From Hymenobacter caeli (GTDB lineage Bacteria; Bacteroidota; Bacteroidia; Cytophagales; Hymenobacteraceae): DNA of 64,000 bases. A model generated the notes under the pieces. It had not been told where the DNA came from, did not search any database, and worked only from the letters and a program-made list of their open reading frames with translations. Positions 8,648 through 18,210 of the stretch are shown here, piece after piece; the stretch's first letter is position 1; the number at the start of each line of letters is the position of its first letter. The stretch is from positions 186,001-250,000 of the forward strand of contig NZ_JABSNP010000005.1 in the NCBI RefSeq assembly GCF_013294115.1, read 5' to 3'. The position numbers were made by a program, and so were the translations under genes.

Positions 8648-9661
8648 CTTAGCTGTATAGTCCCAGCATGAGGTGGGTCGGGTCTCGGGTAAAAATGGCG
8701 GGGTTGCTTTGCCACTGGGCGCATACGAATTCGTGTGGGGTCAGCCCGCGCAGGGTCTTCAAGCGCTTGGCAGGGTTGTAGGCCAGCAAAAAGGCTTGCA
8801 GGTGCTCGTTGAGCTCGTCGGTGGTCTGGTAGTGGTAGCGCTGGACGGTAGCCTCTTTGATGGTGCGGTTCATGCGCTCGACCTGGCCGTTGGTCCACGG
8901 GTGCGCCGGTTTGGTCCGCCGGTGTTCCACGCCAAAGGCCCGGCAGATGCGGGCAAAGCTGTGCCCGCCCGGAAACCACTGGTGGGGTTGCAGCGTGAAT
9001 TGCACCCCGTTGTCCGTCAGCACGGTGTGGGCTTTGTAAGGCAGCTTTTCCAGCACCCGCCGCAGAAAGTCCGCCGCGACCATGCGCGTGGCCCGCGGGT
9101 GCAACTCGGCAAAAGCCACTTTGCTGGTGCGGTCAATGGCGACAAAAAGGTACTGGCGGCCTTCTTCGGTGCGCACTTCGGCGAAGTCGACGTGCAAGTA
9201 GCCGATGGGGTAGTCCTTGAATTTCTTTTTCGGCGGGCTCTGCCCGTCTTCGTTCAGGGGCAGGCGGCTGATGCCGTGGCGTTGAAAACAGCGGTGCAGC
9301 GCCGAGCGTGACAGGTGCGGAATCGTGGCTTGCAGCGCGTAGAGGCAATCGTCTAGCGCCAGCAGGGTGTGCCGGCGAAAGGCCACGGCGATGGCTTCCT
9401 GCTCGGCCGTGAGCATCGTTGAAACTGGCTCTGGGCCCATGCGCGCATCCCGCACGCCGGGGCGCTTGCGCCACTTGGCCACCGTTTTCGGGTTGATGCT
9501 GTAGCGCGTGGCTAAGCTTTGTAGGCTTTCCTGGCTGTGTTGGATAGCGCGCCGTATCGCCTGAGTTGTGCGGGCGCTGCCGTGGAGTACTTGTCCCATA
9601 GAGTAGTGCGAAATTCCAGCCCGGAAAATACACCATCACTCCCTGGGACTATACATCTAAG
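8648..9661 (-). mobile_element. IS481-family insertion sequence, apparently complete
   Basis: A single transposase gene is enclosed by a 19-bp terminal inverted repeat with one mismatch (8648-8666 against 9643-9661). Inside it the outer core reads TGTATAGTCCCAG / CTGGGACTATACA, the TGT...ACA ends typical of IS481. The transposase stop codon lies within the left terminal repeat. I see no clear target-site duplication outside the repeats. Length is about 1.0 kb, normal for the family. Confidence 0.8.
8649..9599 (-). CDS. IS481-family transposase
   Basis: A 316-residue DDE transposase. An N-terminal HTH (SLATRYSINPKTVAKWRKRPGV) is followed by an rve-type integrase core with the three acidic residues in HVDFAEV, LTDNGVQF and GQVERMNRTIKEA. 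There is no internal stop or frameshift and both element ends are present, so it may still be active. It cuts and moves its own element; the host regains no known function from it. Confidence 0.9.
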   Translation of the reverse strand: MGQVLHGSARTTQAIRRAIQHSQESLQSLATRYSINPKTVAKWRKRPGVRDARMGPEPVSTMLTAEQEAIAVAFRRHTLLALDDCLYALQATIPHLSRSALHRCFQRHGISRLPLNEDGQSPPKKKFKDYPIGYLHVDFAEVRTEEGRQYLFVAIDRTSKVAFAELHPRATRMVAADFLRRVLEKLPYKAHTVLTDNGVQFTLQPHQWFPGGHSFARICRAFGVEHRRTKPAHPWTNGQVERMNRTIKEATVQRYHYQTTDELNEHLQAFLLAYNPAKRLKTLRGLTPHEFVCAQWQSNPAIFTRDPTHLMLGLYS

Positions 9662-9683
9662 CCGCCTCCGGCCAGCCGACCCG

Positions 9684-10544
9684 GTGAGCACCTACCAGCA
9701 TATCGCCCAGCGGGCCGCCCGTGTGCCAGCTCTGCCAGGTGCTGTGTGTGTGGCCCCGGCGGCCTACTGCTCCTCGCGCCGCCGCCAGCAGGTGCCGCTG
9801 GGCGTGCCGGCCTAGCAAGTAACCGTGCGTGAAGCGTTTGCCCATCACGGCCAGCACGGCACGCGCCAGTGGCGCATCGAAGTACCCCCAGGGCCACGCG
9901 GTGGGCCGCTGACGCCTCCGCCGCGTGCCCCACGCCCACTGCCTGCGTGCCCAGCAGCCCCGTTCGTTCGTGCCGCGCACCGCCGACTCCGACCCGGCCG
10001 TGCGCGCCGCCCCCAACCGCTTGCTCGGCCAGCCGGCTTCCACCGCCCCGAACCGGGTGTGTGTGGGTGGGCAACAGCACCTACCTGCCGTGCCAGGGCG
10101 ACGGGCTCTACCTGGCTGGCTGGCTCGACCGCTGTTCGCGCAAGGCCGTGGGCTGGGACGTGTGCGAGACACTTGGTCGGCGAAGCGTTGCGCTACGCCT
10201 TGGCCGTGCGCCGGCCAGCGGCCGGGCTCGTCGTGCATTCCGACCAGGGCAGCCAGTACATGGCCACCCGCTCTAAAGAACTAATCGCGCGGCACGGGGC
10301 ACAACAAAGTATGAGCCGGCGCGGCAACTGCTACGACAACGCCCACGCCGAATCGTTTTGGAGCCGCCTCAAGGCCGAACTGCTCGACGGCGGCAGCTTT
10401 TCAGAACTGGAAGAGGCCAAGCTTGAAATAAGCCATCACATCGCCTATTACAACGCCGAATGCTGCCATTCAGCCATTGGCTACCGCTCGCCCAATTACT
10501 TCGAAACGCAACTCCAAACCACGTCCCAGTTCTGTCCGGCGTAG
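9684..10544 (+). pseudogene. IS3-family transposase OrfB, multiply frameshifted
   Basis: Fragments of an IS3 OrfB follow each other in three frames: MSTYQHIAQRAA at 9684 closed by a TAG at about 9813, VREAFAHHGQ, VWVGNSTYLP plus LYLAGWLDRCSRKAVGWDV, and GLVVHSDQGSQYMATRSKEL to NCYDNAHAESFWSRLKAEL at the end. The first catalytic aspartate, normally in V-D-I-T-Y, reads N-S-T-Y, so the active site is also lost. The integrase D and E of the later motifs remain. This is a decayed copy, probably the partner of the OrfA remnant at 5930. Confidence 0.85.
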
Positions 10545-10655
10545 CTAGACCACCTCAACGATGCACTCCACGGCCCAGCGCGTGGCCGCGGGCACGAAGC
10601 CCAGGGCAACAATTTGCCACTGCGGGTCAGTTAGGGGCTGATGTCTTTCAACCAT
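10545..10655 (-). pseudogene. Scrap of an IS5-type transposase N-terminus
   Basis: A 36-codon open frame from an ATG at 10655 reads MVERHQPLTDPQWQIVALGF and ends at 10545. LTDxQWQ is the signature start of IS5-family (DUF4096) transposases. The sequence then departs from the family, so only the 5' end has survived, with an internal deletion. A 7-bp unit (CATAAGG) is repeated three times just upstream at 10653-10673. Confidence 0.45.
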
Positions 10656-11078
10656 AAGGCATAAGGCATAAGGCGAGTGGGGGCCTAGGAACTCCGCCCA
10701 TCACCTGTGGGCTTGTTTTCTTTTGGATTAACTGCCATTCCATACACCCCCTCAATAAATTTTATGCCCGCTGGAATTATAACCCTCAATTATTGAATAA
10801 TAACCGCTCAATAATTTTATTTTTTTATGTGATTGAATAAAATAATTATATTTATCACATTTTGTCATTTGTATTTAATTTTTGATAAAACAAAAAAATT
10901 TAGTGGATGAATACGATAAAATTACAAATTTACAAAAGTTAATATTATCATTTTATTGAATAAATCATATTTTTTAATTCTGAATGTATACGAACAAAGG
11001 GGGATAAGTCACTGTCAAGTAATATATTTGCAAATACGAGGGGGAAATAATTTGAATTACCTAAACAGAACATACTGT
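10656..11078. other. AT-rich gap upstream of the giant secreted protein
   Basis: No gene is recognised. From about 10720 the base composition changes abruptly to very AT-rich DNA, which continues into the first 90-100 bp of the next coding sequence before GC-rich DNA resumes near 11180. The gap presumably holds the promoter for that gene, but no single TAnnTTTG box stands out among many AT-rich candidates. Confidence 0.4.
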
Positions 11079-14000
11079 ATGTCAAAATTATATTATTTGT
11101 CCAGCAGCTTATTCCTAGTAATGGCATTATTTACAGTATTACCAATATTTGGTCAAACTAAAATACAATTCATTCTCAAACAGGAGGCGACGACTAGCGC
11201 GGGAGCGTACACGTCCGATGGAACGCTGGTGCGTACGCTTTGGCGCGGAGTTTCTTACTCAGAAGGGCCACACACTGCCACCTGGGATGGCAAAGACGAC
11301 CAGGGCCAGGCCCTGCCGGCGGGGCCTTACGAAGTGCGGGTGCTGTCGCACAACATCAACTATGTTTGGGATGGGGCTATCGGCAACACTTCAGCGGCGC
11401 AGTCGGGCACCAGTGTTTTCCAGGGATTTTTACCCATTCGTGGCATGGTGGCCAACGACACGGCTATTTTCTATACACAGGGCTATAACGAAGGGCAACC
11501 CTACCTGCACCGCTTCAGGCATACCAACCCCCGCAGCAAAACGAACCTTGGCCGTGTCGATGCCTTCACGTCGGTGAGCCTGATAGCCAGCGACGGCACC
11601 AACCTGTACCTGGCCGACAACGAAGGCGGGGTGGGCGCGGGCAACAAAACCTCGTTTGTCTACGCCCGGCGCCTCAAAGACGACACCGAACTCACCTTCA
11701 CGGCGGGCCAGGAGGTGCGGCTTAATGGCAGCTGGCCCGGCCAGTACTACCCGAGCGTCATCGACCTCGACCAGACCAGCCCCCCTTCCCCGGGCCTCCT
11801 CCAGAACGGGGCCACCGGCCTGGCCGTGCAGCGCACCGGCCGCATCCTGGCCGTGGCTCACCGAGGGCAAAACGTCATCCGCCTCTTTGACAAAACCACC
11901 GGGCAACTGCTAGCGAACCTGCCGGCCGCCAGCCCCGGCTCGCTGAGCATGACGCCCGCCGGCGACCTGTGGGCCGTGGTGGCCAACGGCGTGGTGCGCT
12001 ATACCAACCTGAGCACCCTGCCCCTGGTGGCCGCCGTACTTCCCGGCCTCGCCCACCCCTTGGCCGTGGGCACTGACCCCGCCAACGAAGACTTGGTGCT
12101 GGTGGCCGACGGTGGCCCCAGCCAGCAGGTGAAAGCCTACTCGCGCATTGGGGTACCCCTGTGGACGTATGGCCAGGCGGGGGGCTACGTGGCCAACGGC
12201 AGCGCGGTGCGCAACGATAAGCTTTGGTTCGAGAACTCCGTCACGAGCGAAACCGCATTCATTACCGTTTTGCCTGATCATTCCTTTTGGGTGAGCGACA
12301 TCGGCAACAACCGTTGCCTGCACTTCTCAGCCACCCGGGCCTATTTGGAGCAGGTCATGTACCAACCCTTTTCCTACACCACCTCGGTCGACGCAAACGA
12401 TCCGACCCGTGTTTTCAGCGATTTCCTGGAGTTCAAGGTCGATTATACTAAGCCCATCGGCGATTCGTGGACCCTGGTCCGCAACTGGCGAGCGGGCCTG
12501 GACGCCCGTTACATCGGATTTACTCAAGGGCTGCACCAGGTAGCCACCCTGGCCAACGGGCGAACTTATGCCCTGCTCCGCAATTTCAGCGACTTCTACA
12601 CAGAGACGGCCGAACTTGGCGGCAACTATCTGCGGCCCACTGGTATTAGGCTGGCTACTGTTGAGGAAGAGCCTACCCTGATGCCCGACGGCACGGTGTA
12701 CTTGGCCCCCCATTCCGTAGGAACCAATACCGCGGTGGCATGGCACGTGCGGGCTCTAACCGGCTTTGATGGGAGCGGCAACCCGCAGTGGGCACTTCCC
12801 AAAACCTTGGCCAGCGTGCAAGCGGGCCCCCAGGACCCGGTTCCGCACCCCATCGGCGGAATTGATGCCACCAGAGCCCCTGTTACGTCTTCCGGCGTCA
12901 TGGTCTCTTTCGATAACTCGAAGAGTTCTGGCTGGCACTTAGGCGGCATACGGGTTGGGAGTACGAAGTGGCTGTGGAAAGCCAGCCCCACCGGGGCCCT
13001 AGACGGCAAAGGCAGCTTCGATATTGGGAACAGCGTGCAATACCCGGGCAACGCAGTAATGGCCTCGGGCCGCCACGTACTGTACGGTTACCACGGCGAG
13101 GGCTGGAACTACGCCGAGGCTTGCCAGCACATGCATTTTTACGACGACGGCCTGTTTATAGGACAGTTTGGGGAAAGTAACCTGGGCCACTTGGCCGCCG
13201 AGGGGGCCGTGGCGGGCTCGGCCGGCAACGGCCTGTCGCCGTGCCTGACCACGGTCAACGGCGAAATGTACCTGTGGGTGAACGACGAGGGCGGCCACGG
13301 GCCCCAGCGTTGGCACCTGGTGGGGGCAGGCACGGTGCAAGAAGCCACCGGTACTGGGGCCTTGGGCGCTACCATTACCTTGGTAGCTCCGGCGGCAGCG
13401 TTTCCACAACGGGTGATGGCCACGCCCGGTAACCAGCAAATCCAACTTACGTGGCAGGCCGCCGCGGGCGCAACGGGCTACACCATTCGCTATGCCTCGG
13501 CCCCGGGCGGGCCCTATATAACTACCGCCACCCACGACACAGCCACCACTTATACAGTGCCCAAGCTGGCCAACGACACCCGCTATTACTTATCGGTGGT
13601 GCCCCAGCTGGTCAGCGGCACGGGACCGGCCTCAGCCGAAGCAACGGCAGTGCCATACGCACTTTCATCGCTTGTACAACTAGCCGGCAATCAATCTACT
13701 AATTCCAACGTGTTCACCGTCAATTCCACGGCCCCTGGCAGCAACCAGCCGGCCGTGCAGCTCCAGCCCGTTTTGCATTACGAAGACGGTACCTCGGCAC
13801 TATCCCAGGTGGGCAGCCAAGGCTACGTGCTCTACAACTGGGGCGGGCCAAACATTGACAACGCCAACGTGCGCCCGCCGTTCACCGTGACCAAGGGCTC
13901 CGGCTGGCGAAACGACGATTTCCTGAGCTTTCAATTCAACGTAGACGCCCTGGCCGGCAACAACTTTGGCTTATACAGCAACCCTACCGGCCAAATCAAC

Positions 14001-15680
14001 ATCGGCGTCGCCGACGACAAATGGCACTACCTGACGGCGTGCTGCCCGTCCCGATTCGCCGACGCCCGCCGTTTTGTGGTGACGCTGGCTCCCCAGGGCC
14101 AGCCTGGCGCGGCGGTGCGCTACGCCGTTAGCGAAAGCTACGGGCGCAGCCACATCTTTCAGTTCCGCTTTAAAGGACCGGTTACGCTAACGGTTGACAG
14201 CCAAGGTGGCAGCGCGGGTACGCTCCAGGCCATTTTTCTGGACGGTGACCCCCTGGCTGTATCCGTGGCCCCGGTCGGACAGTTGGCCGGCTTCACCCTC
14301 GTGAACGCCGATAAGGGCCAGGAGATCAAAACCCTCCACGCGGGCGAAACCCTTAATTTGGCCATTTTGCCCACCCGCAACCTCAACATCCGCGCAAACA
14401 CTAGCCCCGCGGCAGTGGGGAGCGTAGCCCTGGAGCTGAGCGGCAAGCAAACCAAAGCCCTGATTGCCAACACTGCCCCCTACGCCCTATTCGGTACGGC
14501 CAACGGCAGGTACAACGCCTGGACGCCCGCGACGGGCTCCTACGCGCTCAAGGCCACGCCGTTTGCCGCCGGCAACGGCAGCGGCCCGGCGGGCACCGCC
14601 CTCACGGCCCCGTTTGCCATTATCGACCAAGCCGTGGCCAAAGCAGTTTACCGCATCAACGCCGGCGGGAGTAGGCTCATCACCGCTTTAGGGGTGTTCG
14701 CGGCGGATACCAGCTTTTGGCCGGCTCCGGGCATCGCCGCCCTCGTGGCCACCCCCATTGCCAACACTGGCAGCGGCGAGTTATACCAGAGCCAGCGGCA
14801 GGGCACCAACGGCGTGCTGAACTACAGCCTACCCGTACCCAACGGCAAGTATACCGTCATCCTCCATTTTGCCGAAAATACGTGGGCCGCCGCCGGCAAG
14901 CGCGTCTTCGACGTGGCGCTGGAGGACCATAAAATGCTGGCCGGCTACGACATCTACAAGAAGGTGGGGGCCGCTGCGGCCACCACCGAAACCCTGGACG
15001 TGGCCGTAGCCGACGGCACTTTGAACGTGAATTTTAGCGCATTGGCCAGCAGCGGCGGGGTGGACCAGCCCACCGTGGCGGCCATCGAGGTGCTGGCGGC
15101 GGCCGCGCCGCTGCCCGTTACGCTCGCCGCTTTCGGGGCCGAGCGCCGGGGGCCCGACGCGCTGCTGACGTGGGCCACGGCGTCGGAGCAAGCCAATGCC
15201 TACTTCGAGGTGGAAAGCAGCACCGATGGCACCACCTTCGACAGCCTGGGCAAGGTGGCCGGCTACGGCACCACCAGCCAGGCCCAGCACTACCAGTTCA
15301 CCGACCTGGCCCTGGCCCGCTACAAAGCCAACGTGGTGTATTACCGGCTGCGCCAGGTCGATACCGACGGCACCGAAACGCTCTCCCAGGTGCGGCCCGT
15401 GCAGGCCACCCAGCCGGTTGACTTCGAGGTGGCGGCCTGGCCCAACCCGCTGGCATCGGGCGAGCCGCTGAGCCTGCGCATCAGCACGACGGCGGGAGGG
15501 GCTGCCAGCTTATTGGTAACCGACGCCGTGGGGCGCACCCTCAGCCAGCAGCAAGTAGCATTGGGCCAGGGCAGTACTACTTTCGTGCTGGCCGAATCGG
15601 CGCAATGGCCCAAAGGGCTGTATGTGCTGCACGTGCAGCAGGCCGGCCGGGGGCAATCCGTGAAGGTGGTGCGCAAGTGA
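11079..15680 (+). CDS. Giant secreted protein: FlgD-like Ig, propeller-like region, FnIII, malectin domain, T9SS type A tail
   Basis: About 1533 residues. The N-terminus (MSKLYYLSSSLFLVMALF to FGQ) is a signal peptide. Next comes a FlgD-like Ig module (YTSDGTLVRTLWRGVSY ... WDGKDDQGQALPAG), a long region resembling an NHL or quinoprotein beta-propeller, a fibronectin type III module near residues 775-860, a malectin-like carbohydrate-binding domain near 1185-1345 (VYRINAGGS ... VILHFAENTW ... VFDVALE), and a C-terminal T9SS type A sorting domain (AWPNPLASGEPL ... GLYVLHV). It is therefore exported by the type IX system and anchored or released at the cell surface; the carbohydrate-binding module suggests contact with polysaccharide. 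The ATG at 11079 is chosen because it starts the signal peptide. The 5' end is AT-rich, unlike the rest. Confidence 0.82.
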   Translation: MSKLYYLSSSLFLVMALFTVLPIFGQTKIQFILKQEATTSAGAYTSDGTLVRTLWRGVSYSEGPHTATWDGKDDQGQALPAGPYEVRVLSHNINYVWDGAIGNTSAAQSGTSVFQGFLPIRGMVANDTAIFYTQGYNEGQPYLHRFRHTNPRSKTNLGRVDAFTSVSLIASDGTNLYLADNEGGVGAGNKTSFVYARRLKDDTELTFTAGQEVRLNGSWPGQYYPSVIDLDQTSPPSPGLLQNGATGLAVQRTGRILAVAHRGQNVIRLFDKTTGQLLANLPAASPGSLSMTPAGDLWAVVANGVVRYTNLSTLPLVAAVLPGLAHPLAVGTDPANEDLVLVADGGPSQQVKAYSRIGVPLWTYGQAGGYVANGSAVRNDKLWFENSVTSETAFITVLPDHSFWVSDIGNNRCLHFSATRAYLEQVMYQPFSYTTSVDANDPTRVFSDFLEFKVDYTKPIGDSWTLVRNWRAGLDARYIGFTQGLHQVATLANGRTYALLRNFSDFYTETAELGGNYLRPTGIRLATVEEEPTLMPDGTVYLAPHSVGTNTAVAWHVRALTGFDGSGNPQWALPKTLASVQAGPQDPVPHPIGGIDATRAPVTSSGVMVSFDNSKSSGWHLGGIRVGSTKWLWKASPTGALDGKGSFDIGNSVQYPGNAVMASGRHVLYGYHGEGWNYAEACQHMHFYDDGLFIGQFGESNLGHLAAEGAVAGSAGNGLSPCLTTVNGEMYLWVNDEGGHGPQRWHLVGAGTVQEATGTGALGATITLVAPAAAFPQRVMATPGNQQIQLTWQAAAGATGYTIRYASAPGGPYITTATHDTATTYTVPKLANDTRYYLSVVPQLVSGTGPASAEATAVPYALSSLVQLAGNQSTNSNVFTVNSTAPGSNQPAVQLQPVLHYEDGTSALSQVGSQGYVLYNWGGPNIDNANVRPPFTVTKGSGWRNDDFLSFQFNVDALAGNNFGLYSNPTGQINIGVADDKWHYLTACCPSRFADARRFVVTLAPQGQPGAAVRYAVSESYGRSHIFQFRFKGPVTLTVDSQGGSAGTLQAIFLDGDPLAVSVAPVGQLAGFTLVNADKGQEIKTLHAGETLNLAILPTRNLNIRANTSPAAVGSVALELSGKQTKALIANTAPYALFGTANGRYNAWTPATGSYALKATPFAAGNGSGPAGTALTAPFAIIDQAVAKAVYRINAGGSRLITALGVFAADTSFWPAPGIAALVATPIANTGSGELYQSQRQGTNGVLNYSLPVPNGKYTVILHFAENTWAAAGKRVFDVALEDHKMLAGYDIYKKVGAAAATTETLDVAVADGTLNVNFSALASSGGVDQPTVAAIEVLAAAAPLPVTLAAFGAERRGPDALLTWATASEQANAYFEVESSTDGTTFDSLGKVAGYGTTSQAQHYQFTDLALARYKANVVYYRLRQVDTDGTETLSQVRPVQATQPVDFEVAAWPNPLASGEPLSLRISTTAGGAASLLVTDAVGRTLSQQQVALGQGSTTFVLAESAQWPKGLYVLHVQQAGRGQSVKVVRK

Positions 15681-15866
15681 CGCACCAGCCCTGCTCGCGG
15701 TCCCCGGCAGCCCCCGGCCCCGCAAAGACCCGGCGCCGCGCCGCGGTCCGGCGTACGGCAAGCGTTTTTTCCTGAATAACTTGCTTCGGAAACGGGCCGG
15801 GGCGCTGCATTTAGCGCCCGGAAAGCGGTTCACTCACTTCTTAGCCGGCCATCGTTCTACCGTCGC

Positions 15867-17033
15867 ATGAACATCTTACACATCACCGCCGACATGGACC
15901 CGCGGGGGGGCGGCGTGTGTCAGGCCGTGCGCACCATGATAGCGGGCCTAACCGCTCGGGGCGTGGCCAGCGAGGTGGCCAGCCTCGACGACCCCACCGC
16001 GCCCTACGTGGCCGCCGAAGCCTTCCCGCTGCACGCGCTGGGGCCCGGCCGGCGGGGCTGGGCGTACAGCGCCCGCCTCGGCCCGTGGCTCGACGCCCAC
16101 TTGGCACGCTTCGATGCCGTTATCGTGCACGGCCTGTGGCTGTACCCCAGCTACGCCGCCCGGCGGGCCCGGCAGCGCCAGGGAGCGGGGGCCCCGCCCC
16201 TGTTCGTGATGCCCCACGGCATGCTCGACCCCTACTTCCAGCGGGCGCCAGGGCGGCGGCTCAAGGCCGTTCGTAACTGGGTTTACTGGAAGCTAATGGA
16301 AGGCGCCGTGGTGAACGATGCCGCGGGGGTACTCTTTACGTGCGAGGAGGAGCGGCGGCTGGCCCGCGAGCCGTTCCGTCCTTACCGCCCCAAGCGCGAG
16401 TTGGTGGTGGGCTTGGGCGTAGAAGAACCCCCGGTTTTTGTGCCCGCCATGCGCGCCGCCTTTGCCGAGAGAATGCCAAATGCCCAAGCGCAACCGTATT
16501 TACTGTTCCTCAGCCGCCTACACGAAAAAAAAGGCGCCGATATGCTCGTGCAGGCCTACGCCGGTGGCGCAGCAGGGGCACCCGCGCCGCACTTGGTGGT
16601 GGCCGGCCCGGGCCTCGACACGCCTTACGGCCAGCGGGTGCGGGCGTTGGCTGCGGGGGCCCCCGCAGGTACTGTGGCGTTTCCGGGCATGGTAGCCGGT
16701 GCCAGCAAGTGGGGCGCGTTCTACGGGGCCGCCGCGTTTGTACTGCCCAGCCACCAAGAAAACTTTGGCATCGCTGTGGTGGAGGCGCTGGCGTGCGGCA
16801 AGCCCGTGCTTATCTCCAACCAGATAAACATCTGGCGCGAAATTGAGGCCGCGGGCGCGGGCCTGGTGGCCGACGCCACCCCCGCCGGCACCCACGGCTT
16901 GCTGACGCGCTGGAGCGCCCTGACGCCCGCCGAGCAGCACGCCATGGGCCAACGCGCCCGCGCGGCGTTCGAGCACTACTTTGCCACCGGCCCCGCCACC
17001 GACCGCCTGTTGGCCGCCCTTATCGCTACCTGA
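15867..17033 (+). CDS. Glycosyltransferase family 4 protein
   Basis: A 388-residue GT-B enzyme. It opens with MNILHITADMDPRGGGVCQAV, has VMPHGMLDPYFQ near residue 115 and a donor-site half with LFLSRLHEKKGADMLVQAYA and PSHQENFGIAVVEALACGKPV, in which the EX7E motif is intact. The HGM(L)DP segment is common in GT4 enzymes of exopolysaccharide clusters. It begins a second + strand polysaccharide group that runs to 19485. The next gene starts immediately after its stop codon. Confidence 0.88.
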   Translation: MNILHITADMDPRGGGVCQAVRTMIAGLTARGVASEVASLDDPTAPYVAAEAFPLHALGPGRRGWAYSARLGPWLDAHLARFDAVIVHGLWLYPSYAARRARQRQGAGAPPLFVMPHGMLDPYFQRAPGRRLKAVRNWVYWKLMEGAVVNDAAGVLFTCEEERRLAREPFRPYRPKRELVVGLGVEEPPVFVPAMRAAFAERMPNAQAQPYLLFLSRLHEKKGADMLVQAYAGGAAGAPAPHLVVAGPGLDTPYGQRVRALAAGAPAGTVAFPGMVAGASKWGAFYGAAAFVLPSHQENFGIAVVEALACGKPVLISNQINIWREIEAAGAGLVADATPAGTHGLLTRWSALTPAEQHAMGQRARAAFEHYFATGPATDRLLAALIAT

Positions 17034-17573
17034 TTGGATCAGCCCCCGCCCCCCGCCGCGGCCCGCACCTGGCGCGACTCGCTGCGCGTCACCCCCCGCA
17101 GAACCCAGCCCCTTGTGAAAGCCGCCCTGTGGCTGGCCTTGCTGCTGTACGCGGCAGTGGTGGTGTACGTCGTTTTCCTGGCCCGCCGCCGCCAGGCACT
17201 GGTTTGGAACCCGGGGCTGGTGAACTTGGTGCCGCTCATTCATACCATCCGCGACCACGATTATATTGAGGGCATTGGGTGGTGGAACTACTGGAGCAAC
17301 ATCTTCGGCAATGTGGCCTTACTTATGCCGCTGCCCACACTGGTGGCAAGCACCACGGGCTTGCGCAGCCGACGATGGCTGTTTGCCATTGGGATGGCGG
17401 TGAGCGTGCTCATCGAAACCATTCAATACGTGTGGCACTTGGGCGTGCCCGACGTCGACGACGTCATTTTCAACAGCATGGGTGTATTATTGGGCGTGGT
17501 ACTGTGGGAATTGGTGTTCCGCAAACTTCACCGGCGCGTGGCTTACCAAGTCCTCGGCGCACGCCCCGCCTGA
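17034..17573 (+). CDS. VanZ-like membrane protein
   Basis: About 179 residues with four hydrophobic segments and the VanZ family pattern NLVPLIHTIRDH ... NIFGNVALLMPL ... IETIQYVWHLGVPDVDDVIFNSMG. The family is named after VanZ of teicoplanin resistance; most members have no known function and many occur in envelope polysaccharide loci. The start is uncertain: a TTG directly after the upstream stop at 17034 gives the longest product, while a GTG at 17115 would start at MKAALWLALLL just before the first membrane segment. Confidence 0.75.
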   Translation: MDQPPPPAAARTWRDSLRVTPRRTQPLVKAALWLALLLYAAVVVYVVFLARRRQALVWNPGLVNLVPLIHTIRDHDYIEGIGWWNYWSNIFGNVALLMPLPTLVASTTGLRSRRWLFAIGMAVSVLIETIQYVWHLGVPDVDDVIFNSMGVLLGVVLWELVFRKLHRRVAYQVLGARPA

Positions 17574-17627
17574 CCCCATTATTTATTCCACTGCTGCACT
17601 ACTTCTTGCTATCGACCTTTCACTTTG

Positions 17628-18179
17628 ATGCTCACCAACCTTTCGCAATTTGACCCAGGCGACTACCGCGCCGGCCCCCGAATGAAAGTGCTAATTTGGT
17701 ACTTCGTGAATTATTACGTGTTCAACAGCGCTTTTCCGTGGCCTTACGGCTTTAAAACTCGGCTGTTGCGCCTGTTCGGGGCGCGGGTAGGCATAGGATT
17801 GGTCATCAAGCCTAGGGTGCGCATCAAAAATCCCTGGCGGCTAACCATCGGCGACCACTGCTGGATCGGCGAGTCGGCCTGGATCGACAACTTGGCCGAC
17901 GTGGCCATTGGCAGCCACGTCAACATTTCGCAGGGGGCCCTGCTGCTCACCGGCAACCACGATTACACAGTACCGAATTTTCCCTACCGCCTGGGGCCCA
18001 TCCGCCTCGCTGACGGCGTGTGGGTAGGTGCCCAAGCCGTTGTGTGTCCGGGCGTGGCATGCGGCTCGCACGCCATCCTCACGGTGGGTTCGGTGGCTAC
18101 CAAGTCGCTCGACGCCTGGGGCATCTACACTGGCAACCCGGCCGCCTTCGTGCGGGCCCGCAAAATGCGGGTCGCTTAG
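17628..18179 (+). CDS. wcaF: WcaF-type exopolysaccharide O-acetyltransferase
   Basis: A 183-residue hexapeptide acetyltransferase. FNSAFPWPYGFKTRLLRLFGARVG near residue 35 and RIKNPWRLTIGDHCWIGESAWIDNL are characteristic of the WcaF (colanic acid) group. The catalytic His is in LLTGNHDYT, and the protein ends in the TGNPAAFVRAR cap. It is predicted to transfer acetyl from acetyl-CoA to a polysaccharide sugar. ATG at 17628 is preferred over the adjoining TTG at 17625. WcaI lies directly downstream, as in other Bacteroidota polysaccharide loci. Confidence 0.85.
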   Translation: MLTNLSQFDPGDYRAGPRMKVLIWYFVNYYVFNSAFPWPYGFKTRLLRLFGARVGIGLVIKPRVRIKNPWRLTIGDHCWIGESAWIDNLADVAIGSHVNISQGALLLTGNHDYTVPNFPYRLGPIRLADGVWVGAQAVVCPGVACGSHAILTVGSVATKSLDAWGIYTGNPAAFVRARKMRVA

Positions 18180-18210
18180 CAAACACCTTCTCATTTGAGC
18201 GAAACGTTTC

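Noticed and set aside
10956-11078. Upstream TTG start for the giant T9SS protein
   Set aside because: It would place about 41 residues before a clear signal peptide; the ATG at 11079 is the natural start.
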